A DNA stretch of 21,173 nucleotides from CAYMUC01 sp964471865 (GTDB lineage Bacteria > Actinomycetota > Acidimicrobiia > Acidimicrobiales > Ilumatobacteraceae): contig CAYYHU010000031.1 of assembly GCA_964471865.1 (NCBI GenBank), forward strand, positions 1 through 21,173, written 5' to 3'. The number at the start of each line of letters is the position of its first letter. Within the stretch, counting starts at the first letter, position 1. Below are positions 14,904-21,173 of the stretch, piece after piece. Both the position numbers and the translations under genes were made by a program. The notes below the pieces were generated by a model. That model did no database searches and was not told where the DNA came from. It was given only the letters and a program-made list of their open reading frames with translations.

Positions 14904-16400
14904 TCAGCCGATCGTCACTTCGGTGATGCGGCCGTCGACCACCGAGATGTTGACTCGGTCCAACCGGTAATCCGTCGTCACAGCGAGCGCTTCTCCATCC
15001 GCGGACACGACGCGTACCGAATAGCCCGACTGGGCCGCGATCTCGGTGGCGGTATCGGGGTCTTGTCCGATGAGGACGTTGGGATCGAAGTCGGGATCGA
15101 GGTCACCACCGGGTAATCCCGGGAGATCTCCTGAGCCCTCCGACGGCATCCCGATGGCGGGACCCTCGGGTTCGACGCCGGGCTCGGGAATCGGAAGCGG
15201 CTCGGGCATCGGCATCACCGGTAGGGCCTCGGTCTTGACGAGGTCATCAGGAATCGCCGGCACGCTGTAGCGGCCGCCATCAGCGTCGAGGAAGACGAAG
15301 GCGGGCACGAGCCACATGCGGGCGTCCACATCGGTGAGGGTCCACCATTCAGATTCGATATCGACGAGTTCGATGGTCAGAGTCTCGGGAACGACCATGT
15401 CGCTCGCTCCCGGGCCCTCATCGATCACCGAGGGCGCCACGGCGATGTCCTCGACGGCGACCAGAGGTCCACCACCCCACCAGGTTCCGCTCATCTCGCG
15501 AAGCCGAGCCAAAGCCTGGTCCACCGACACGAGATCGACTTCACCGACCGCTTCGGGATCCTGATCCACTCCGCTCGCCCAGATGATCGCGGCGTCTTCA
15601 CCGAATCCGATACTCCAGGCCTGCCAGGTGCGGATCCCCTCGAGGAGGTACCAGGCCGTCACCGAGGCACTCCACTCATCGGCCCACACCTCGATCTCGA
15701 CCCGATCGAGAGGTACCCCGATGGCCTCCCAGATCCGTCGCGCCTCGGCCTCGGCCGTGGTGGCGTCAGGAACCCCTGGCGGCGGAGTCATCGGTACGGG
15801 CTCGATCGTGATCATGTCCTCGCCGTCGATCATGTCGTCGCCGGCGCCCGGCTCCGGGATCGCGACTGGGGCCTCGTCGACGACGATGTTGCGTTCGATC
15901 CCGCCGTTCCACGCCGGTTGGTACCACCAACTCCTCGGACCATCAGCAGAGAAGTACAGACTCGGACCCGAACCGTCTTGGGGTCCGATACCGGCGCCGC
16001 CACCGAAGTCGGCGCCGAAGGTCTCATAGGCCCCGGTGATCCCAAAGGCCGACGCGATCACCGCGGCCCGATCGGGCGAGACCACGGCGGGCTCGAGGTA
16101 GCGCCAGACGGTGCCCCGTGTGGCCGGGGCGGAGAGGTCCCCCACCAGTCGATACTCGACCTGGTTGAACCAGGGAACCCACCCCTCGATCCGGTTGCCA
16201 TCATCAGACGCGGGCATCGAGATACCAGCGGCCTCAGATGCCGCCATATCGCCTGGTCCCCCGGCACCCAGACGGATGACGGGAACCTCCGGGGCGGGGG
16301 TGACGAAGTCGTCGCTGCATCCGGTGGCCACGGCGATGGTGAGGCCGGCCACTGCCGCCAAGGCGGCGAGGCGATGTCGTGAGGTCGGTGTCATGCCCAT
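14904..16400 (-). CDS. Lipoprotein with C-terminal I78-like inhibitor domain
   Basis: The 498-residue product begins with a basic region and a hydrophobic stretch ending AVATGC, so Cys28 is a likely lipidation site and the protein is anchored on the outer face of the membrane. Residues about 30-380 hold a Trp-rich region with VVSPDRAAVIASAFGI, DGSGPSLYFSADGPRSWWYQP and AEARRIWEAIGV, a pattern I associate with uncharacterised acidimicrobial lipoproteins. A Pro/Glu/Met-rich linker (about 388-430) follows. The last 57 residues, with LIGQD near residue 442 and TTDYRLDRVNISVVDGRITEV near the end, resemble the potato-inhibitor-like I78 family of protease inhibitors, though the function is inferred. 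The start at 16400 has AGGAG 7 nt upstream (16408-16412). It follows ftsY by 46 nt with a strong hairpin in between. Confidence 0.8.
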   Translation of the reverse strand: MGMTPTSRHRLAALAAVAGLTIAVATGCSDDFVTPAPEVPVIRLGAGGPGDMAASEAAGISMPASDDGNRIEGWVPWFNQVEYRLVGDLSAPATRGTVWRYLEPAVVSPDRAAVIASAFGITGAYETFGADFGGGAGIGPQDGSGPSLYFSADGPRSWWYQPAWNGGIERNIVVDEAPVAIPEPGAGDDMIDGEDMITIEPVPMTPPPGVPDATTAEAEARRIWEAIGVPLDRVEIEVWADEWSASVTAWYLLEGIRTWQAWSIGFGEDAAIIWASGVDQDPEAVGEVDLVSVDQALARLREMSGTWWGGGPLVAVEDIAVAPSVIDEGPGASDMVVPETLTIELVDIESEWWTLTDVDARMWLVPAFVFLDADGGRYSVPAIPDDLVKTEALPVMPMPEPLPIPEPGVEPEGPAIGMPSEGSGDLPGLPGGDLDPDFDPNVLIGQDPDTATEIAAQSGYSVRVVSADGEALAVTTDYRLDRVNISVVDGRITEVTIG

Positions 16401-16423
16401 GTGACGTCTCCTGGTCGGCGGTT

Positions 16424-16445
16424 GGTTCCCGTGTTCACGGGAACC
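16424..16445 (-). terminator. Perfect 22-bp inverted repeat between ftsY and the lipoprotein gene
   Basis: GGTTCCCGTG and CACGGGAACC are perfect 10-bp arms around two bases, so the transcript can form a very stable hairpin (nine pairs with a four-base loop). It starts 1 nt after the ftsY stop codon and ends 11 nt before the AGGAG site of the lipoprotein gene. No U-run follows, so it may be a U-less terminator, an RNA processing or stability element that separates expression of the two genes, or a DNA-binding palindrome. Confidence 0.55.
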
Positions 16446-16446
16446 T

Positions 16447-17628
16447 TCACTCGACCAGCGCCGCCACGAACTCCTCGGGGTCGAAGGGCACGAGATCCTC
16501 GATCGTTTCGCCCAGACCGACGAGCTTCACCGGAAGACCCAGCTGGGTCTCGATCGCGAACACGATTCCGCCCTTGGCCGATCCGTCGAGTTTGGTGAGA
16601 ACCACTCCGGTCACCTCGGTAACCTCGGAGAATACCTGGGCCTGCACGAGTCCGTTCTGACCTGTGGTGGCGTCGATGACGAGCAGAACCTCGCTGACGG
16701 TCCCGCGTCCTTTGTCGGCAACGCGACGAACCTTACGCAGTTCCTCCATGAGGTTCGTCTTGTTCTGGAGCCGGCCTGCAGTATCGGCCAGAACCAGATC
16801 GATGGAGCGGGACGCGGCCCTCTCGACAGCATCGAAAATCACCGAACTGGGGTCTCCGCCCTCCGAACCCCGCACGATCTCGGCTCCGGAGCGTTCCGCC
16901 CACGTCGTCAACTGCTCGGCCGCGGCGGCTCGGAACGTGTCTCCGGCGGCCAGCAGCACGCTGACGCCCTCGTCGCGCTGGCGCGCCGACACCTTCCCGA
17001 TCGTGGTGGTCTTGCCCACGCCGTTGACACCGACGAAGAGCCATACGTCGGGTTCACCCGGTGTGGTCGAGACGCGATGAAGGCTCCGGTCCGCGGACTC
17101 GAGTCGCCCGAGCATCTCGGTTCTCAATGCATCCACCAACGCATCGGGATCGCTGATCTCTTTGGCCTCCACCCGAGCGCGCAACCCGGCGAGGAGTTCA
17201 TCGGTGACGGCCACCCCGACATCGGCGCGTAGGAGCGCTTCTTCGAGATCGTCCCAGGTCTCAGCCGTGATCCCTGAACGCTGCCGGATGCCCAACAGTG
17301 CGCCAGCGAACGCGGTTCGGGCCTTGGTGAGCCGATCGCGGAATCGGACCGGCTCGACGGCGACCTCGAGGTGCTCGATCTCGACGGCCTCGGCTTCTTC
17401 GGCCTCCTCGACGGGTTCGAGGACCGCCACGCCAGCACCGGAGTCGTCTCCGGAGTCCGTGGCCACCTCCGGGGTGCTCGCAGGTTGTGACCGGGGAGGC
17501 GGCGTGGGGGGCGCCGGGGTGGGACGGGTCCGTTCAGGGGGTGTGGATCGACGGCGGTTGACCACCACCACGGCGATGCCGAACACCACCACGGCGACGA
17601 TCAACAGAAGCAGAAGCATCTCGAGCAT
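16447..17628 (-). CDS. ftsY: Signal recognition particle receptor FtsY
   Basis: FtsY is the GTPase that receives SRP-ribosome complexes at the membrane so that membrane proteins are inserted as they are made. The 393-residue product has an N-terminal membrane anchor (residues 4-23), a Pro-rich then acidic A-domain (about 28-92), the four-helix N domain (95-180) and the G domain: GVNGVGKTTT (200-209), GDTFRAAAAEQL (229-240), the DTAGR motif (282-286), TKLDGSAKGG (345-354) and the closing GLGETIEDLVPFDPEEFV (371-388). A true N-terminal span is usual in actinobacterial FtsY and differs from Escherichia coli FtsY. The ATG at 17628 begins directly before the anchor; TAGGGT (17638-17643) lies 9 nt upstream. 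It follows smc after 51 nt, the common smc-ftsY order. Confidence 0.97.
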   Translation of the reverse strand: MLEMLLLLLIVAVVVFGIAVVVVNRRRSTPPERTRPTPAPPTPPPRSQPASTPEVATDSGDDSGAGVAVLEPVEEAEEAEAVEIEHLEVAVEPVRFRDRLTKARTAFAGALLGIRQRSGITAETWDDLEEALLRADVGVAVTDELLAGLRARVEAKEISDPDALVDALRTEMLGRLESADRSLHRVSTTPGEPDVWLFVGVNGVGKTTTIGKVSARQRDEGVSVLLAAGDTFRAAAAEQLTTWAERSGAEIVRGSEGGDPSSVIFDAVERAASRSIDLVLADTAGRLQNKTNLMEELRKVRRVADKGRGTVSEVLLVIDATTGQNGLVQAQVFSEVTEVTGVVLTKLDGSAKGGIVFAIETQLGLPVKLVGLGETIEDLVPFDPEEFVAALVE

Positions 17629-17637
17629 GGCTCTGCC

Positions 17638-17643
17638 ACCCTA
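17638..17643 (-). promoter_or_regulatory. Candidate -10 element of ftsY, TAGGGT
   Basis: TAGGGT on the minus strand ends 9 nt before the ftsY ATG and follows a hairpin after smc. The spacing is 2 nt longer than at the leaderless genes of this window, so a very short leader is possible. It is identical to the hexamer in front of the secreted repeat protein gene. Confidence 0.35.
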
Positions 17644-17658
17644 GCGGTGGGGGGTCCG

Positions 17659-17676
17659 CGACGCCTGAACGCGTCG
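17659..17676 (-). terminator. Hairpin just after the smc stop codon
   Basis: CGACGC and GCGTCG form a perfect 6-bp stem with a 6-base loop, beginning 3 nt after the smc stop codon. There is no U-run. Together with the TAGGGT element after it, this suggests that ftsY is at least partly transcribed separately from smc. Confidence 0.35.
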
Positions 17677-17679
17677 GGG

Positions 17680-20600
17680 TCACGTCGATGCGCCGACGCG
17701 CTCCACGACCACCTTGGAGGAACCGCCGGGCTGCATGGACACCCCGAGCAGACAGTCGGCGGCTTCCATGGTGCGCTTTTGGTGACTGACCACCACGAGT
17801 TGGGCGTCGCGTCGGAACTCTTCGATCAACTGGAGGAATCGATGCAGGTTGACGTCGTCGAGAGCGGCTTCGACCTCGTCCATGACGTAGAACGGCGAGG
17901 GTCGAGAACGAAACACGGCGAACAGGAAGGCGAGGGCCGTGAGTGAGCGCTCACCGCCCGACAGCAGCGACAATTTCTTGACGTTCTTGCCGCCAGGGCG
18001 GGCCTCCACCTCGATACCGGTGGCCAAGAGGTCATCGGGATTCGTCAACACCAGACGTCCGCTGCCTCCTGGGAACAACGTCGAGAACAGTTGGACGAAA
18101 TTGGCCGCCACATCGGCGTACGCGGCTGCGAAGGTGGATTGGATCTCACCGTCGACAGCCCGAATGACCCGCATCAACTCGCGCCGAGTGGTGCGAACAT
18201 CGTCGAGTTGTTCTTCGAGGAATCGATGTCGTTCCGACAGTTCGTGGAACTCCTCGAGAGCGAGAGGGTTGATCGGCCCGAGCAGACGCAGTTCGCGCTC
18301 GAGTTCGCGTTGACGGGCCGCGGCGGCGACACCCTCGGGAAGTTCAGGAGCTGGCGACGCGATCGCGACGTCGGGTTCGATATCGAGATCGCGTCGCACC
18401 GACTCGATCGCCGTTTCGAGACGAAGGCGAACCTCGGCACTGTCGAGTTCGACCCGTCGGGACCGTTCCCGGGCCGCTTCGAGTTCGCCCTCGGTCCGCG
18501 AGCGTTCGGTGCGCGCCGCGTCGAGTCGCCCGGCCAGAGCCCGAGCCTCATCGCTTTGGCGACGACGTTGTTCCATCAGGTGTTGATGGCGACTTTCGAT
18601 GGAACGCCGCCGGTCCTCGAGGCGTTCGGCGATCTCATGGAGCTCGAACAGGGCGGCTTCGACTCGTTCGCGTCGCTGCGAGGCTTCGGCTCGGGCTCGC
18701 ACATCGGCGGTCAAGCGGTTCTCGGCTTCGGAACGGCGCCGTTCGAGCAATTGACGCCGTTCGACCAGACCGGCTGTGCGGACCTCGAGGTCGCGGCGGC
18801 GAGATGCCAATACGGCAGCTCGAGCCTCGAGCCGGGCGCGGGCTTCCCCGCGAGCTCGAGCCGCTTCGGCCTCGGCGGCTTCATCGGCCTGCAACCCGGG
18901 CAGAAGCGCTTCGAGTTCGCTGACTCGCTCTCGCTCGCGCACTTGGCGTTGCTCGGTTTCGGTCAGCACCGCATCGAGAGATTCGATCTCGGCCCCGAGT
19001 TCTCGGCGTTCGCTCTGCGCGCGTGACAACCCTTCGGTGGCAGCGGTGAAACGAGCGTCGTTGGCATCGAGGCGCGCGACGAGTTCGGCCTCGGTGGCGG
19101 TGATCACATTCAACTCGTTACGTGCCGCGTCTTCGAGTCGACGACAGCTCGCGAGCTCGGTAGCCGCCTCCTCGGCGCGTTCGCGCGCCTCCTCGAGCGC
19201 TGCCGCCGTCGCCGCTCCCCCACCGACTCCCAACCGCCATCCGCTCGGTCCGAAGCGATCTCCCTGATCGGTCACCACGACCCGTAGAGGGTCACGGCGC
19301 ACGATCTCGACGGCTTCGGACCACCCTGTTACGCGCACTGCTGAGCCCACGAGGACGTCGAGGAGAGCACCCAAACGCATGGCCACCGGGTTCTCCAACC
19401 CGCTTCGTGGCCTCACATGGGGCCTCACCGCGCGCTCGGTACCCGCCGGTGCGTCCGGAGCATGTCCCCGATCGAGTCCGAGTGCCAGGACCGCTCCGGT
19501 ACCGCCATGGGCATCGAGATGAGCCAAGGCCGCCGTCGCAGCATCAGGATGTTCCACGACCACTGCGGTGAGGGCCTCCCCGAGGGCTGCGGTCACGGCC
19601 TCGGACCAGTCCGGGTCGATATCGACGAGATCGAGCAAGGTTCCCAGCACCCCGTCGAGTTCGGCGACTCGTTCCGCGCCTGCGCGCTCACGAGCATGAT
19701 CGAGGGCCAACTCGAGCGCTTCCACGCTCGCTCGGGCCCGAGCCAGGCTCTCCATCGCCGCGGTCCGGGCTTGGGTGGCCGCGTCGGCCTGCGCCGCTCG
19801 CTCCAAGCGAGTAGCGACCGCCGCTTCGACCTCGCCCACGAGCGGAGCCTCGACCTCTTCAGCGACCCGGCATTCTTCGCGGAGACGTTCGGTCTCGATA
19901 TCGAGCCGAGTGACACGTTCGCTCAACGCCTCGCGACGGGTGCGAGCCCGGCGATGTTCAGCCTCGGTGCGCTCGAGACCCGAGGTCAGCGACCGCAGCT
20001 CACCGCGCACTTCCGCAGCGGCGCTCGCGGCCTGTCCCGAGGCCCCGGCTTCGAGAGCCTCGAGGGCCTCGCCACGTTCACGGGCGAACGTCTCTTCGTC
20101 AGCTACCAGCGCGGTGTCCTCAGCCGCAGCGGCATCCAGAGCCCGAGCGCAGTCGAGAAGTTCGTCTCCGAGTCGGGCGACCTCGGCTTCGAGCGACGCG
20201 ACGACTCCTGCGTCCATGAGCTGACCACGATCGCGTTCGAGCGACCGGCGGCGCTCCACGATGACAGCCGCGAGTCCACGCGCCCGTTCCCGTAACTGCT
20301 CGACCCGCCGCAGTTCATCGGTGACGTCGCGTTCACCGCGCGCCGTCAACTGATCTTCGAGCAGCGCGACCTCGGTGTCATGGCCAGCGAGGGTCCGACG
20401 ATGCTGATCGATCTGGCGAGTCAATTCGACCGCTTCGGTCTCGAGCGCCGTCATGCGAACCCGAAGCGCGGCGATCTCTCGGCCGGCGAGATAGCGACGC
20501 AGTCCGTCGAGTTCGATCATCAGATCTCCATGACGCCGGGCGGCCTCGGCTTGGCGCTCCAAGGGTCGCATCTGGCGTCGCACTTCACGCAACAGGTCCT

Positions 20601-21173
20601 GGACTCGCAACAAACTCGCTTCGGTGGCCTCGAGTCGTCGTTGAGCCTTCTCTTTGCGTTTGCGGTACTTGAGAACTCCGGCTGCTTCTTCGATGATTCC
20701 CCGGCGGTCCTCGGGACGAGCGTTGAGCACCGCGTCGATCTGACCTTGGCTGACGATGACGTGCTGTTGCCGGCCGACACCGGCATCGGACAACAGTTCT
20801 TGCACGTCGAGGAGGCGACACGACACACCGTTGATCGCGTACTCGCTCTCACCGGTACGAAACAGGGTGCGGGTGATGCTCACCTCGCTCAACTCGATCG
20901 GCAGCACCCCCGAGGAGTTGTCGAGGGTCAAGCTGACCTCGGCTCGACCCAGCGCTGGACGCTTCGCAGTGCCGGCGAAGATGACGTCGTCCATCTTCTG
21001 GCTGCGGACCGCGGATGGGGCCTGAGCCCCCAACACCCACGCGATCGCGTCGACCACATTGGATTTGCCCGAACCGTTGGGACCCACGACGACGGTCACG
21101 CCCGGCTCGAAACGCATAACAGTGCTCTCGGCGAAGGACTTGAAGCCCTTGAGGGTCAATGACGTCAGAAACA
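17680..21173 (-). CDS. smc: Chromosome segregation ATPase SMC (first base of start codon outside window)
   Basis: SMC dimers, with ScpA and ScpB, extrude DNA loops and help separate sister chromosomes. The product has the N-terminal head with LTLKGFKSFAEST and Walker A GPNGSGKSN (about residues 31-39), the Q-loop region SQGQIDAVLNARPEDRRGIIEEAAGVLKYRKRKEKA, two long coiled coils rich in Arg, Glu and Ala, a hinge (about 500-660) with GVLGTLLDLVDIDPDWSEAVTAALG, and the C-terminal head with the ABC signature LSGGE and Walker B FYVMDEVEAALDD. The codons at the edge read xTG-F-L-T-S before LTLKGF, the usual SMC N-terminus, so the gene lacks only one base of its start codon here; full length would be about 1164 residues. 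An internal TTG at 21159 is open but would remove conserved residues. Confidence 0.97.
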   Translation of the reverse strand, partial: FLTSLTLKGFKSFAESTVMRFEPGVTVVVGPNGSGKSNVVDAIAWVLGAQAPSAVRSQKMDDVIFAGTAKRPALGRAEVSLTLDNSSGVLPIELSEVSITRTLFRTGESEYAINGVSCRLLDVQELLSDAGVGRQQHVIVSQGQIDAVLNARPEDRRGIIEEAAGVLKYRKRKEKAQRRLEATEASLLRVQDLLREVRRQMRPLERQAEAARRHGDLMIELDGLRRYLAGREIAALRVRMTALETEAVELTRQIDQHRRTLAGHDTEVALLEDQLTARGERDVTDELRRVEQLRERARGLAAVIVERRRSLERDRGQLMDAGVVASLEAEVARLGDELLDCARALDAAAAEDTALVADEETFARERGEALEALEAGASGQAASAAAEVRGELRSLTSGLERTEAEHRRARTRREALSERVTRLDIETERLREECRVAEEVEAPLVGEVEAAVATRLERAAQADAATQARTAAMESLARARASVEALELALDHARERAGAERVAELDGVLGTLLDLVDIDPDWSEAVTAALGEALTAVVVEHPDAATAALAHLDAHGGTGAVLALGLDRGHAPDAPAGTERAVRPHVRPRSGLENPVAMRLGALLDVLVGSAVRVTGWSEAVEIVRRDPLRVVVTDQGDRFGPSGWRLGVGGGAATAAALEEARERAEEAATELASCRRLEDAARNELNVITATEAELVARLDANDARFTAATEGLSRAQSERRELGAEIESLDAVLTETEQRQVRERERVSELEALLPGLQADEAAEAEAARARGEARARLEARAAVLASRRRDLEVRTAGLVERRQLLERRRSEAENRLTADVRARAEASQRRERVEAALFELHEIAERLEDRRRSIESRHQHLMEQRRRQSDEARALAGRLDAARTERSRTEGELEAARERSRRVELDSAEVRLRLETAIESVRRDLDIEPDVAIASPAPELPEGVAAAARQRELERELRLLGPINPLALEEFHELSERHRFLEEQLDDVRTTRRELMRVIRAVDGEIQSTFAAAYADVAANFVQLFSTLFPGGSGRLVLTNPDDLLATGIEVEARPGGKNVKKLSLLSGGERSLTALAFLFAVFRSRPSPFYVMDEVEAALDDVNLHRFLQLIEEFRRDAQLVVVSHQKRTMEAADCLLGVSMQPGGSSKVVVERVGAST

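Noticed and set aside
18091..20295. Plus-strand frames of 311 and 292 codons inside smc
   Set aside because: They mirror the repetitive Arg/Glu/Ala codons of the SMC coiled coils and have no domain of their own.

Overview
This is a gene-dense, GC-rich window that looks like chromosomal DNA of an actinomycete, most likely class Acidimicrobiia. The reasons are gene content and order (a DUF3499 gene linked to manB and a Trm112-like gene, with ahcY nearby, as in actinobacterial chromosomes), actinobacterial protein signatures, GTG/TTG starts, and several genes that appear to be transcribed without a leader. A run of 10 Ns inside one gene shows it is an assembled draft scaffold, perhaps from a metagenome. 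I see no rRNA, tRNA, CRISPR array, insertion sequence, phage gene or integration site. No gene-free stretch exceeds 300 bases; the longest (5540-5778) is the ahcY leader.

Layout. The minus strand opens with the start of a probable prfB (1-54) and secA (73-2904). A divergent 87-bp spacer leads to a plus-strand pair: a YczE/YitT-like membrane protein (2992-3624) and queF (3636-4031). These converge on ahcY (4073-5539, minus), which has a structured leader. Upstream on the minus strand lie a secreted three-repeat protein (5779-7188), a Trm112-like protein (7350-7571), the phosphomannomutase ManB (7600-8952), a large GT-C-like membrane protein interrupted by the N gap (8963-11745), a CPBP membrane protease (11789-12538) and a DUF3499 protein (12542-12769). 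From DUF3499 to Trm112 the genes read as one operon. Divergent to it is ftsH (12875-14878, plus). It converges on a minus-strand group ordered smc (17680 to the window end), ftsY (16447-17628) and a lipoprotein with a protease-inhibitor-like C-terminus (14904-16400).

How the genes work together. Much of the window serves protein export and envelope work: SecA drives secretion, FtsY is the SRP receptor, FtsH is membrane proteolysis, and ManB with the GT-C-like protein fits supply and use of mannose donors for envelope glycans. SMC organises the chromosome, AhcY removes S-adenosylhomocysteine, Trm112-like proteins are linked to methyltransferases, and QueF makes preQ1 for queuosine.

Most notable observations: (1) the N gap is flanked by the same 7 bases, and merging them restores one 921-residue frame; (2) six genes carry TANNNT exactly 7 nt before the start codon, a leaderless promoter pattern, while four others have clear Shine-Dalgarno sites; (3) the ahcY leader holds two interleaved complementary pairs that could form a pseudoknot or a two-state switch, starting just after a candidate promoter; (4) queF is paired with a membrane protein that could be a deazaguanine transporter; (5) the lipoprotein has an I78-like inhibitor domain. 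None is proven here; the system-level ideas are inference.
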